From NCBI RefSeq assembly GCF_003731765.1, contig NZ_MOAL01000004.1, positions 1,612,001 through 1,676,000 on the forward strand: a stretch of DNA of 64,000 bases, written 5' to 3'. Position 1 is the stretch's first letter; each line of letters opens with the position of its first letter. A program made the position numbers and the translations under genes. The notes under the pieces are model-generated. The model did not search any database and was not told where the DNA came from. It saw nothing but the letters and a program-made list of their open reading frames with translations. Below, piece by piece: positions 35,902 to 45,105 of this stretch. The stretch comes from Pseudomonas chlororaphis (GTDB taxonomy: Bacteria; Pseudomonadota; Gammaproteobacteria; Pseudomonadales; Pseudomonadaceae).

Positions 35902-36798
35902 GTGCTTAGAAACGTCACCGACATGGACCTGCGCCTGCTGCGGATTTTCGCCGTGGTGGTGAAGTGTGGCGGCTTCACCGCTGCCCAGGCCGAACTGAAC
36001 ATGGGCCAGTCGAACATCAGCACGCACATTTCCAGCCTTGAGAAACGCCTGGGCTACCGCCTGTGTGAGCGTGGCAAGGGCGGCTTTCGCCTGACGGAAA
36101 AGGGCCAGCGCATTCTCCAGGCGGCCCATTCGCTGTTCGGCGCCGTGGAGCTGTTTCGTGACGAGGCCCAGGCCCTCTCCGGGCGCCTGGTGGGCGACCT
36201 GTACCTGGGCCTGGCCGACAACATTGCCACGTTGCCGGCGGCGCGGATCGACGCGGCCATCGCCCGTTTCTACCGGCGCGACCACGACCTGCACCTGCAT
36301 GTGTTCGTCAACTCACCCACCGAGCTTGAGCGCGAAGTCATTGACGGCCAACTGGACCTGGCGATCTCCTATTTCAGCCGCAGCTTGCCGACCCTGGCCT
36401 ACCAGCCCCTGTACAGCGAAGCGATCCAGCTGTTTTGCGGCGCCGAGCATCCATTGTTCAACGTGACGCAGCCGGACCTGGAGCAGATCAAGGCCAGCGA
36501 CTGGATCCAGCACGGGTTTCTCCCGGCCAACCAAGTGTTGCCGGTGACGCCGGCCCGGGCCTCCGCCACTGCCTACCACATGGAAGCCGTGGTTCATGGG
36601 GTGCTGGCCGGCACCCACCTGGGTTACCTGCCCAGCCATTACGCCCAGCCCTGGCTGCACAGCGGACAGATGCGTGCCCTGCACCCCGAGACCCTGTGCT
36701 ACGAGGTGCAGCACAGCATGATCACCCACGTCGGCCATCCCCACAGCGAAGCGCTGCGGGCCTTTATCGACGATCTGCTGACCGAGCACCGGGGCTGA
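35902..36798 (+). CDS. LysR-family transcriptional regulator
   Basis: This regulator of about 298 residues has a winged helix (MDLRLLRIFAVVVKCGGFTA; LNMGQSNISTHISSLEKRLG) and an effector domain. The start is either the GTG at 35902, with GAG upstream, or the ATG at 35923; the length is normal with both. It is convergent with the aldehyde dehydrogenase operon and divergent from the GNAT gene. The dehydrogenase-permease set is its likely target by proximity. Confidence 0.87.
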   Translation: MLRNVTDMDLRLLRIFAVVVKCGGFTAAQAELNMGQSNISTHISSLEKRLGYRLCERGKGGFRLTEKGQRILQAAHSLFGAVELFRDEAQALSGRLVGDLYLGLADNIATLPAARIDAAIARFYRRDHDLHLHVFVNSPTELEREVIDGQLDLAISYFSRSLPTLAYQPLYSEAIQLFCGAEHPLFNVTQPDLEQIKASDWIQHGFLPANQVLPVTPARASATAYHMEAVVHGVLAGTHLGYLPSHYAQPWLHSGQMRALHPETLCYEVQHSMITHVGHPHSEALRAFIDDLLTEHRG

Positions 36799-36821
36799 GC
36801 CCGGCCCTCAGCCCGCAGTTC

Positions 36822-38255
36822 TCAGCCCAGGCAACGGGTCACGTGCTTCACCGATTGATAGGCCGCCAGCCCCCAGGGCCCCAGCTCACGGCCGATGCCG
36901 CTGGCCTTGGTGCCGCCCCATGAGGTTTCGACGAACACCGCCTGCAAGGAGTTGATCCAGACGTGGCCGACTTCCAGGGCTGCTGCGACTTCCTGCGCCC
37001 GCTGCAGGTCCTGGCTGATGACCGTCGCCACCAGGCCGAAGGCACTGGCGTTGGCCTGTGCCAGGGCTTGCTCGCGGCTGTTGAAGCGCTGAGCGCAGAG
37101 CACCGGGCCGAAGATTTCCTCGTTCCACAACCGGCTGCCGGAGGGCACGTCGGCGTACAGGGTCGGGCTGACAAACCACCCCGGGCCGGGCAAGGCCTGG
37201 CCGCCGCTGAGGCAGTGCAGGCCTTCTTCGCGGGCCACAGCGAAGTACTCCTGGACTTTGTGCCACTGCGCCGCGCTGGTCAGCGGGCCCATGTCCACCT
37301 CCTGCTGCGCCGGGTTGCCGACGCGCAGATCGCCCAGGGCTTCGGCCAGCCGCGCCAGCAAGGGCTCGGCGATGCTGTCCTCCACCAGCAGGCGCGAGGT
37401 GGCGGAGCACATCTGCCCGGCGTTCCAGCAGATGCCGCCGATGATCCATTGCACCGCCTGCTCCAGGTCGGCATCGGCAAACACGATGATCGGCGACTTT
37501 CCGCCCAGCTCCAGGGTCAGCGGCCGGCAGTACGCGGCGGAGCTGTTCATCACCCGCTGGCCGATGGCGTTACTGCCGGTGAACGACAGCTTGTCCAGGC
37601 CCGGGTGGGCGCTCAACGCTGCGCCGGTCTGGCTGCTCCCGGCCACGATGTTCAGCACACCCGGCGGCAGCCCCAGAGTGCTGGCGATCTCGCCGTAGAC
37701 CTGCTCGATCAGGGGCGTGACTTCCGAGGGTTTGAGCACCAGGGTGCAGCCGGCGGCGAGGGCCGGGGCCAGCTTCCACGCGCTGGTGACCAGGGGGAAG
37801 TTCCACGGCACGATCAGCCCGACCACGCCCAGGGCTTCGAAGCGCAATTTCGCGCTGAAACCCTCGGCCTGTAGGGGCACGTTCTGTTCCTGGCTAGCGT
37901 CCAGTTGCCGGGCCAGCCCCGCGTAATAGTCGAAGGTGGCGATGGCGTCGTCGAGGTCAACCTCAGCCTCGTGCCGAGGCTTGCCGTTATTGCGCATTTG
38001 CAGGGCAATCAGGCTGTCGCGCCGCAGTTGCAGTTGGCGGGCAAAACCGTCGAGGAACGCCGCACGCTGGGCACCGCTCAGGGCGCGCCACTGGGGCAGG
38101 GCACGGCGCGCCGCCGCCACCGCCTGATCGACCTGCGCCGGGCTGGCGGCCGCCACCTGGGCAATCACTTCTCCCAGGCAAGGGTCGTAGACGTGCATCG
38201 GCTGCGGGTCTTCGCCCAGGGTCGGACGACCGTCGATGTACAGGGCAGGGATCAT
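36822..38255 (-). CDS. Aldehyde dehydrogenase (betaine-aldehyde type)
   Basis: This 477-residue NAD(P)-dependent dehydrogenase has LIVPWNFPLV, FTGSNAIGQRV, ELGGKSPIIVFADADLEQA (catalytic Glu) and WNAGQMCSATSRLLV with the catalytic Cys. EEIFGPVL appears near the C-terminus. It resembles betaine or amino-aldehyde dehydrogenases. AGGAG lies seven bases before the ATG at 38255; a longer in-frame start gives an unlikely N-terminus. It overlaps the iron alcohol dehydrogenase upstream by 4 bases, so the two probably oxidise an alcohol to an acid in sequence. Confidence 0.92.
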   Translation of the reverse strand: MIPALYIDGRPTLGEDPQPMHVYDPCLGEVIAQVAAASPAQVDQAVAAARRALPQWRALSGAQRAAFLDGFARQLQLRRDSLIALQMRNNGKPRHEAEVDLDDAIATFDYYAGLARQLDASQEQNVPLQAEGFSAKLRFEALGVVGLIVPWNFPLVTSAWKLAPALAAGCTLVLKPSEVTPLIEQVYGEIASTLGLPPGVLNIVAGSSQTGAALSAHPGLDKLSFTGSNAIGQRVMNSSAAYCRPLTLELGGKSPIIVFADADLEQAVQWIIGGICWNAGQMCSATSRLLVEDSIAEPLLARLAEALGDLRVGNPAQQEVDMGPLTSAAQWHKVQEYFAVAREEGLHCLSGGQALPGPGWFVSPTLYADVPSGSRLWNEEIFGPVLCAQRFNSREQALAQANASAFGLVATVISQDLQRAQEVAAALEVGHVWINSLQAVFVETSWGGTKASGIGRELGPWGLAAYQSVKHVTRCLG

Positions 38256-39448
38256 GGGCGGGCTCCTGGCAGTACGCCGCTGACGGCGTGACGGAAAATC
38301 TGGCTGTAGTCCTCGGCCGTCAACGGCCGGGCATTGGTGTCGGAGGACGAGATATCGGCCAGGGCCTGGGCGCCGACCCAATCTGCGTCCTGGCTATCGA
38401 GGCCGATCTCGCTCAGGGAGTGGGGAATGCCCAGGTCGCGGCGCAGCTCGAGGACCCAGTCGAGGAAACCCTCGAAGTCGGCCCGGGGCAGCTCCAGGTA
38501 GCGCGCCAGGCGGGCGATGTCGGCGCTGATCACCGGCTGGTTGGCCTGCAACACGTAGGGCAGGAGGATCGCGTTGAGCAAGCCGTGGTGCTTGTGATAG
38601 CGCGCACCCAGGGGGTGGGCCAGGGCATGCACCCCGCCCAGGCCTTTCTGGAAGGCCACTGCGGCCATGGCCGAGGCCACCAGCATGCCTTCGCGGGCGG
38701 CCAGGTCCTGGCCGTCGCGGCAGGCCTGGCGCAGGTGCTGGGCCACCAGGCGAATGCCTTCCACGGCGATGCCGCTGGACATCGGGTGGTACAGGGGCGA
38801 GCAGAACGCCTCGATGTGGTGGGTCAGGGCGTCCATGCCGGTGGCGGCGGTCAGGGCGGCGGGCAGGCTGCGGGTCAGCCGGGGTTCGAGGATGACGCAC
38901 GCGGGCAGCAGTTCCGGGTGGCTGATAACCCGTTTGACCTGCAGTCGGGTGTCGGTCAGTACCGCTTCGCGGCCCAGTTCCGAGCCGGTGCCGGCGGTGG
39001 TCGGCAGGGCGATCAACTTGGGCAGGCCGAGGGCCGGGAAGTCGCTGAGGCTGGGGTAGTGCTCGATGATCTGCGCCCACTCGAAGCGTTGCAGGCCTTC
39101 AGGGTCCCGGGCCAGCAGGCTGATGCCCTTGGCCGCGTCCATGGCGCTGCCGCCGCCCAGGGCGATCAGCGAGTCGTGGCCACCAGCGCTGAACACGCTG
39201 GCGCCTCGCTGCACATCTTCAAGGCTTGGGTTGGCACTCAATTCGCTGAACACCGCGAACTTCACACCGGCTTGTTTCAGGTGCGCGGTCAGCAGGGCGA
39301 AGGGTTCCAGGCCGAGCATGCCCGGGTCGGTGACCAGCAGGGGCTTGCCCATGCCCAGCAGGGCGCAGCGGTGGGCCAGGCCTTCCAGGGCGCCGGTGCC
39401 GCAAAAAATCTCGGTGGGGTAGTTCCAGTAATGCACGGAAGGGGACAT
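38252..39448 (-). CDS. Iron-containing alcohol dehydrogenase
   Basis: This 398-residue group III alcohol dehydrogenase has GGGSAMDAAKGISLL for NAD binding, LPTTAGTGSELGREAVLTD, and the iron-binding region GGVHALAHPLGARYHKHHGL with the conserved His residues. The ATG at 39448 has GGAG six bases upstream. It lies between the permease and aldehyde dehydrogenase genes on the same strand, overlapping the latter by 4 bases. Together they suggest import and two-step oxidation of an alcohol or amino-alcohol. Confidence 0.92.
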   Translation of the reverse strand: MSPSVHYWNYPTEIFCGTGALEGLAHRCALLGMGKPLLVTDPGMLGLEPFALLTAHLKQAGVKFAVFSELSANPSLEDVQRGASVFSAGGHDSLIALGGGSAMDAAKGISLLARDPEGLQRFEWAQIIEHYPSLSDFPALGLPKLIALPTTAGTGSELGREAVLTDTRLQVKRVISHPELLPACVILEPRLTRSLPAALTAATGMDALTHHIEAFCSPLYHPMSSGIAVEGIRLVAQHLRQACRDGQDLAAREGMLVASAMAAVAFQKGLGGVHALAHPLGARYHKHHGLLNAILLPYVLQANQPVISADIARLARYLELPRADFEGFLDWVLELRRDLGIPHSLSEIGLDSQDADWVGAQALADISSSDTNARPLTAEDYSQIFRHAVSGVLPGARP

Positions 39449-39552
39449 CGACAGCTCCAAAAGCAGTGGCTTCAACACGACAAGGGGGAGGGGCGGCCGT
39501 GGCGGCCGCCGCTACACAGAGGAGGGCGCTGTGGACCACAGCGCCGGGTGGA

Positions 39553-41022
39553 TCACGGCGCCTGTCGGCCCCGTTGCTCGGGCTTGGCCAGGAACAGGTA
39601 CAGCAGCCCCAGCACGGCCAGGCTGGAAAACACCAGGATCACCGCCCACACCTGGAACCAGGGGGCGCCGGGTGGGGCCAGGGATTCCCGCGGCCAGGCG
39701 ACGTTGATGCTTTCGAACACCAGCCAGAAGAACGCCATGAGATTGATCGGCAAGCCCCAACGACCCAGGTTGAACACCCCGGGCTCAGGCTGCCAGCGCC
39801 CACGCAGGCGGTTGATCAGGGCGCAGGCGGTGACGATCAGGAACACCAGGAAGAAGCCGCCGCTGCCGAAGGCGATCAGGGTGCCCACGGCGGTGGCATT
39901 CAGGCCCAGGGCCAAGCCGAAGCTGGCCAGCAGCGTGCTCAGGACCATGGCGGCAAACGGTACTTTGCGTTTGTCCACCCGGCGCAGCAGGGCCGAGGCC
40001 GGCAGGATCGAGTCCCGGGCCATGCCGAACACCGCCCGGCCGATGTAGGTCTGCACCGACACCACGCAGGCAATAAAGGCCACCAGCACCACGCCGACAA
40101 ACGGCCGCTCGGCCCAGGCACCGAAGGCCTCGACCACCGCCGGGGTCACGGGGTCGATGACCTGGCCCGAAACCATGCCCGCGGTATCGCTGAAGGACAG
40201 GGTGACGGCAAAGGCGGTGAGCATCACCGTCAGGCCCACCAGGATCATCGAGCGCAGGATGGCCCGGGGCGTCGAGGTGCGCGCATCGGCGGTTTCTTCC
40301 GAGACTTGGGAGCAGGCATCAAAGCCCAGGAAGGCCCAGCCGCCGACGGCCATGGCCGTGACGAACCCGCTGAGGTAGCTGCCGTCGCCGCTGGCCTGGG
40401 TGCTCAGGCCCTCGAACAGCAGGGACCAGGAATGGTTGCGGAAAAACACCAGCAGCAACAGGCCGATGCCGATCGAAGCGATGGCTTCGGCGATGATGCC
40501 GGCGTTGACGAAGTACTTCAGCGGGTTGATGCCCAGCAGGTTTACCCCCAACCCGAGCAACAGCAGCACGCCGCCGCTGAGCACTTGGGCATTGGGGCTC
40601 GGTGGCTGGCCGGTGACGAACAGCCAGAGCCAGAAACCGCCGAGGTAGGCCACGGTGGTCAGGGATGCGAGGGCTGAGGCCAGGTACATGAACCCGGTGA
40701 ACCAGGCCCAGCGATCACCGGCCAGGCGCTTGACCCATTGGTAGCAGCCGCCGGCCAACGGGTATTGGGAGGCGAGTTCGGCATACACCAGGGCCACCAG
40801 CAATTGCAGGGCCAGGCACAGGGGCACGATCCAGACCCAGGAGGGGCCGACGCTCATGGCGCCCAGGGCCATGACCGAATAGATCCCCACCACCGGGGAC
40901 ACGGTGGCGAAACCCACGGAGAACGAGGACCAGAGTGACAGGCCGCGGTGCAGTTCCTGGCGGTAGCCCTGGCGTTGCAGGAGGTGTTCGTCGGTGCTGT
41001 GCGGGGTGACGGAGTCAGTCAT
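39553..41022 (-). CDS. APC-superfamily amino acid/amine permease
   Basis: This 489-residue protein has about 12 membrane helices and APC family motifs: GLSLWSSFSVGFATVSPVVG at the start, AELASQYPLAGGCYQWVKRL in loop 2-3 and AFLGFDACSQVSEETADART in the middle. Members carry amino acids, GABA, choline-like amines or ethanolamine. It is the first gene of the minus-strand set with the two dehydrogenases, separated from them by 104 bases. That context favours an amine or amino-alcohol substrate. Confidence 0.9.
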   Translation of the reverse strand: MTDSVTPHSTDEHLLQRQGYRQELHRGLSLWSSFSVGFATVSPVVGIYSVMALGAMSVGPSWVWIVPLCLALQLLVALVYAELASQYPLAGGCYQWVKRLAGDRWAWFTGFMYLASALASLTTVAYLGGFWLWLFVTGQPPSPNAQVLSGGVLLLLGLGVNLLGINPLKYFVNAGIIAEAIASIGIGLLLLVFFRNHSWSLLFEGLSTQASGDGSYLSGFVTAMAVGGWAFLGFDACSQVSEETADARTSTPRAILRSMILVGLTVMLTAFAVTLSFSDTAGMVSGQVIDPVTPAVVEAFGAWAERPFVGVVLVAFIACVVSVQTYIGRAVFGMARDSILPASALLRRVDKRKVPFAAMVLSTLLASFGLALGLNATAVGTLIAFGSGGFFLVFLIVTACALINRLRGRWQPEPGVFNLGRWGLPINLMAFFWLVFESINVAWPRESLAPPGAPWFQVWAVILVFSSLAVLGLLYLFLAKPEQRGRQAP

Positions 41023-41173
41023 GGCTGAGCCTCCGTGGCGCGTGGGCGTCGACGGTCATGCCGCGCCCGTCTGGGGCACGTCGAAGGGTAGGTGACATAG
41101 GGATTCCTGGAGTCGGCAGATCAAATTGTTATTGGGGTGGCCTGTTGCTTTTGTTCTAGGCGTACCGACGTTG

Positions 41174-41192
41174 CCTGCCCTGCAAGGGCAGG
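41174..41192. repeat. Perfect 8-bp hairpin between LysR and permease genes
   Basis: CCTGCCCT (41174-41181) and AGGGCAGG (41185-41192) form a perfect stem with a 3-base loop, between the end of the LysR gene and the permease start. No T-run follows on either strand. It may be a weak terminator or an operator; nothing else stands out in this 286-bp gap. Confidence 0.45.
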
Positions 41193-41308
41193 GACGGGTC
41201 GAGCTTACGGGGGCTAAACATCAGCTTAAATACCCATGTTCGGAAGCTGACATCTTGAATTGTTGATGTATGGCGCCGCGCCCCAGAGCGATCGGCGCCG
41301 GGCCGGGA

Positions 41309-42217
41309 TCAAGCCGACGGCGGCCGGCGTCCCAGCACCAGGCGTTCGCCGAGGAAGTCGACGAACACCCGCAGCTTGGGCAGCAGGTGCCGGCTGCTGG
41401 GCCAGAGGATGGAAAACTTGCCGCTGTCGATCTGGTAGTCGTCCAGCACCGACACCAGGCTGCCCTCGGCCAGGGCGCTGCGCACCACGAAGTCCGGGAC
41501 GAAGGCGATGCCCAGGCCCTGGCCGGCGGCGAAGATCAGCGACTCCAGATTGTTGCTGGTCAAGGCGCTGCGCAGCAGCAACGGCGGGGCGTCGGCGGGC
41601 AGGGCCAGGGTCCACTCCTGGAGTTGGGTGCTGCCGGGGAATTTGTAGCGCAGACAGGCGTGCTGCTCCAGGTCCCGGGGCGTCTGCGGAATGCCGTGGC
41701 GGGCGAAGTAGTGGGGCGCGCCGATCAGCACAAAGGCAAAGGGCCCGAGGGTTCGCGACTTGAGTTGGGAGTCTGCCAGTTCGCCGCTGCGGATTACCGC
41801 GTCCACGCCTTCGGCAATCACGTCGATCAGGCGGTCGTTGAAGTCTAGGTCCAGCTCGATCTCCGGGTAGCGCTCGCTGAACTCCGGGAGGATCGGCAGC
41901 AGCATGCGGTAACCGATGGCCGGCAGGCTGACCCGCAGCTTGCCCCGGGGCGTGTCGCTGATGCGCGCCAGTTCCGCCTCGGCCTCTTGCACCTCCGCGA
42001 CGATGCGCTGGCAGCGTTCGAAAAACAGTGTGCCCTCATCGGTCAGGCTGATGCGCCGGGTGCTGCGGTTAAGCAGGCGCACCCCGAGTTTTTCCTCCAG
42101 GCGCGCCAGGCTTTTACCCACCGCCGAGGCGGACAGGCCCAGGCGTTTGCCGGCACCGACGAAGCTGCCACTTTCCACCACCCGCACAAACGCCAGCATG
42201 CCGTTGAGGTTGTCCAT
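41309..42217 (-). CDS. LysR-family transcriptional regulator
   Basis: This 302-residue protein of the CrgA/DhcR-like LysR group opens with MDNLNGMLAFVRVVESGSFV and RLGLSASAVGKSLARLEEKL (helix-turn-helix), then STRRISLTDEGTLFFERCQR. It is divergent from the MFS transporter at 42346 over 128 bases, the expected arrangement for a regulator of that exporter. Confidence 0.9.
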   Translation of the reverse strand: MDNLNGMLAFVRVVESGSFVGAGKRLGLSASAVGKSLARLEEKLGVRLLNRSTRRISLTDEGTLFFERCQRIVAEVQEAEAELARISDTPRGKLRVSLPAIGYRMLLPILPEFSERYPEIELDLDFNDRLIDVIAEGVDAVIRSGELADSQLKSRTLGPFAFVLIGAPHYFARHGIPQTPRDLEQHACLRYKFPGSTQLQEWTLALPADAPPLLLRSALTSNNLESLIFAAGQGLGIAFVPDFVVRSALAEGSLVSVLDDYQIDSGKFSILWPSSRHLLPKLRVFVDFLGERLVLGRRPPSA

Positions 42218-42345
42218 GGTGCTTCCCTGATTGCAGCGTAAATGTCCGTAAAGCGCGGACTCTCGGCCTGTTTTTTCGCGATTGCGGCGAATTTACCATC
42301 CAATTCTCAGCCCTGTCTGCTGACTCACTCGCTTTCGAGGTTCCG

Positions 42346-43863
42346 ATGAATTCGCCAATCGACCTGCCGGCCAGCGCCGCCCCGACCACCCACAACGCGT
42401 CCGCCTACGGGGTGTTGGCGGCGGTGTGCCTGGCCGCCCTGATCCTGCCGTTGACCTTTGTCGGGGTCGCCGTGGCCACCCCGGCCATCGGCCGCGAGCT
42501 GGGGGGCAGCCCCCTGGCCCTGAGCTGGATCACCAATGCCTTTATGTTGAGTTTCGGCAGCGCCCTGATGGCCGCCGGCACCCTGGCCGACGAGTACGGA
42601 CGCAAGCGTGTGTTCAGCCTCGGTGTCGGCCTGTTCGCATTGACCTCTCTGGCCCTGGCCTTTGCGCCGTCGGTGTTGTGGCTGGATGCCTTGCGGGCGG
42701 TGCAGGGGCTGGCCGGCGCCGGAGCCTTGGCCGGTGGTTCGGCGGCCCTGGCGCAGACCTTTGAAGGCCGCGCCCGGACGCGCGCCTTCAGCCTGTTGGG
42801 CACCACCTTTGGCCTGGGCCTGGCGTTCGGGCCGATCCTCGCCGGGGTGTTGATCGAGCACTTTGGCTGGCGCTCGATTTTTCTCTCCGCCACGCTGATC
42901 GGCGGCTTGGCCCTGTTGTTTGGCGTGCCGCGCATGGAGGAATCCCGGGACCCGGACGCCGCCGGCGTTGACTGGCCCGGCACCGTGAGTTTCACCTTGG
43001 CCCTGGCGCTGTTTACCTGGGCCGTCATCCAGGCCCCGCACAGTGGCTGGAGCAGCCCCTGGGTCCTGGGGCTGCTGTTGGCGGCGCTGCTGTCCCTGCT
43101 GCTGTTCATCCTGAACGAGGCTCGGGTCAAACGGCCGATGCTCGACCTGTCGCTGTTTCGCTACCCGCGTTTTGTCGGCGTGCAATTGTTGCCGATCGCC
43201 ACCTGCTATTGCTTTGTGGTGCTGCTGATCCTGTTGCCGATCCGCTTTATCGGCGTAGAGGGTTACAGCGAGGTGGAGGCCGGGCTGATGATGGTCGCGT
43301 TGTCGGCTCCGATGTTGGTGGTGCCGTTGCTGGCGGCCTGGCTGACCCGCTGGTTCAGCGCCGGTGCCTTGTCGAGCCTGGGCCTGCTGGTGGCCGCCGT
43401 GGGCCTCTACCTGCTCAGCCGTGTGGCGCCGGGGCAACCGCCGGCGACCACGGTCGGGCCCTTGCTGTTGATCGGCCTGGGCGCCGGGGTGCCTTGGGGC
43501 TTGATGGATGCGCTGTCGGTCAGCGTGGTGCCCAAGGAGCGTGCAGGCATGGCCAGCGGCATTTTCAGCACCACCCGCGTGGCGGGCGAAGGCATCGCCC
43601 TGGCGCTGGTGGTGGCGATGCTCGCGGGGCTGCTGCAACACTCCCTGGGGGAGGCGCTGCCGGGCTCCGAGCAGCTGTCCCTGGCGGCCCAGCAACTGGC
43701 CAATGGCAATCTGGCGGCCAGCACCGAGTTGCTGCCGGCGCTGGGGCGCGGGGTGTTGCTGAAGCTTTACGGCGAGGCCTTCAGCAGCCTGTTGTACGTG
43801 CTGATCGGCATTACCTTGGCCTCCGCGCTGGTGGTTCGCCTGGCCTTGCGCGAGCGTCATTGA
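42346..43863 (+). CDS. MFS transporter, DHA2 (14-helix) drug-efflux type
   Basis: This 505-residue membrane protein has about 14 hydrophobic segments and DHA2 landmarks: LPLTFVGVAVATPAIGREL in helix 1, GTLADEYGRKRVFSLG (motif A) and RAVQGLAGAGALAGGSAALA (motif B). GLGLAFGPILAGVLIEHFGW is the efflux-specific motif C. It probably exports a toxic compound by proton antiport. CGAGG lies six bases before the ATG. The substrate is unknown; the divergent LysR gene suggests inducible expression. Confidence 0.92.
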   Translation: MNSPIDLPASAAPTTHNASAYGVLAAVCLAALILPLTFVGVAVATPAIGRELGGSPLALSWITNAFMLSFGSALMAAGTLADEYGRKRVFSLGVGLFALTSLALAFAPSVLWLDALRAVQGLAGAGALAGGSAALAQTFEGRARTRAFSLLGTTFGLGLAFGPILAGVLIEHFGWRSIFLSATLIGGLALLFGVPRMEESRDPDAAGVDWPGTVSFTLALALFTWAVIQAPHSGWSSPWVLGLLLAALLSLLLFILNEARVKRPMLDLSLFRYPRFVGVQLLPIATCYCFVVLLILLPIRFIGVEGYSEVEAGLMMVALSAPMLVVPLLAAWLTRWFSAGALSSLGLLVAAVGLYLLSRVAPGQPPATTVGPLLLIGLGAGVPWGLMDALSVSVVPKERAGMASGIFSTTRVAGEGIALALVVAMLAGLLQHSLGEALPGSEQLSLAAQQLANGNLAASTELLPALGRGVLLKLYGEAFSSLLYVLIGITLASALVVRLALRERH

Positions 43864-43894
43864 GGGCGCCGGTCCGGGCTGCCGACCCCAGCTC

Positions 43895-43929
43895 GCCTGC
43901 GCCGCGAGTAAAAATACGCGGGCGCAGGC
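43895..43929. terminator. Hairpin after the MFS gene
   Basis: GCCTGCGCC (43895-43903) and GGCGCAGGC (43921-43929) form a perfect 9-bp stem with a 17-base loop, 31 bases after the MFS stop. There is no clear T-run, so a terminator role is likely but not certain. Confidence 0.5.
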
Positions 43930-44003
43930 CTTGGCACTGTGTTCCGCAGGCGCTGGCGTGCGTCTAGCAGCCATGGCCCCGCAGCCGTTCGGGGACCCCG
44001 ACC

Positions 44004-44924
44004 ATGAGCCAGAACATGCAAGCCCTGCTGAACCAGATTCTTGATGAAGTCCGCCCGCTGATCGGCCAGGGCAAGGTGGCCAATTACATCCCGGCCCTGG
44101 GGGACGTGCCCGCCAATCAGTTGGGCATCGCCGTGTATGGCAACGATGGCCAGGTGTTCAGCGCCGGCGACGCTGAAACGCCGTTTTCGGTGCAGAGTAT
44201 TTCCAAGGTCTTCAGCCTGGTGCAGGCCATCAACCACTCCGGTGAGGCGATCTGGGAACGCCTGGGCCACGAGCCTTCCGGCCAGCCGTTCAACTCGCTG
44301 GTGCAGCTGGAGTTCGAGCGCGGTCGGCCACGCAATCCCTTTATCAACGCCGGGGCCCTGGTGATCTGCGACATCAACCAGTCGCGTTTTGCCGCGCCGG
44401 CCTTGTCGATGCGCGATTTTGTGCGGCGCCTGTCGGGCAACATGCAGATCATGGTGGATGGTCGGGTGGCCGAGTCGGAGTATCAACACCGCGCCCGCAA
44501 CGCGGCCATGGCCTACCTGATGCAGTCTTTCGGCAACTTCCACAACGACGTCGAGGCGGTGCTGCGCAGCTACTTCAGCCACTGCGCCTTGCGCATGAAC
44601 TGCGTGGACCTGGCCCGGGCCTTCTGTTTTCTAGCCAACGACGGCTTTTGCAAGCACAGCGGCGAACAAGTGCTCAGCGCGCGCCAGACCCAGCAAGTGA
44701 ACTCGATCATGGCCACCAGCGGCTTGTACGACGAAGCCGGCAACTTCGCCTATCGGGTCGGCTTGCCGGGCAAGAGCGGGGTCGGTGGCGGCATCCTCGC
44801 CGTGGTGCCGGGGCAGTTCACCGTCTGTGTGTGGTCGCCGGAACTCAATGCCGCAGGCAACTCCCTGGTGGGCATGGCGGCCCTGGAGCTGCTGAGCCAA
44901 CGCATCGGCTGGTCGGTGTTCTAA
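44004..44924 (+). CDS. glsB: Glutaminase
   Basis: This 306-residue serine-dependent glutaminase has the SISK catalytic motif at Ser65-Lys68, NPFINAGALVICD, ESEYQHRARNAAMAYLM, and GLPGKSGVGGGILAVVPG near the end. It hydrolyses glutamine to glutamate and ammonia in the cytoplasm. Length matches the E. coli GlsB type. It is followed on the same strand by allophanate hydrolase after 181 bases, so both ammonia-releasing enzymes are side by side, though probably in separate transcripts. Confidence 0.95.
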   Translation: MSQNMQALLNQILDEVRPLIGQGKVANYIPALGDVPANQLGIAVYGNDGQVFSAGDAETPFSVQSISKVFSLVQAINHSGEAIWERLGHEPSGQPFNSLVQLEFERGRPRNPFINAGALVICDINQSRFAAPALSMRDFVRRLSGNMQIMVDGRVAESEYQHRARNAAMAYLMQSFGNFHNDVEAVLRSYFSHCALRMNCVDLARAFCFLANDGFCKHSGEQVLSARQTQQVNSIMATSGLYDEAGNFAYRVGLPGKSGVGGGILAVVPGQFTVCVWSPELNAAGNSLVGMAALELLSQRIGWSVF

Positions 44925-45081
44925 GCGGCGAACCACAACGCAGCGGGCAGGGCGGCGGCGCCTCAAACCGGGGCAGGGCCGGGGCTTTTGGCGGTCTTGG
45001 GCCGGCCTCGGGTGGTTGCCGAAGCCCGTGATTCCGTGGGTTCGGTGCCTTGGCCCGGGCTTTGCTTGGGTGGGATTCAAA

Positions 45082-45093
45082 CTTGGATACAAG
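45082..45093 (+). promoter_or_regulatory. Possible GntR operator before allophanate hydrolase
   Basis: CTTGGATACAAG is a near-palindrome like the TTGTATACAA operators of FadR/VanR-type GntR repressors. It lies 13 bases before the atzF start and overlaps a possible -10 (GGATAC, 45085-45090) with TTGCTT 17 bases upstream. The GntR gene two positions downstream is the candidate ligand. If that -10 is real, the leader would be too short for the GGAG site, so the promoter part is doubtful. Confidence 0.35.
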
Positions 45094-45105
45094 ATGGAGT
45101 CCCCC

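Noticed and set aside
38288..40048. Plus-strand frame opposite the alcohol dehydrogenase and permease genes
   Set aside because: It crosses two well-supported minus-strand genes and has no recognisable domain.
44925..45105. Guanidine-type riboswitch before allophanate hydrolase
   Set aside because: A stem (CCGAA-CCC with GGG-TTCGG, 45019-45045) is present, but I could not find the conserved loop sequences of the guanidine riboswitch classes.
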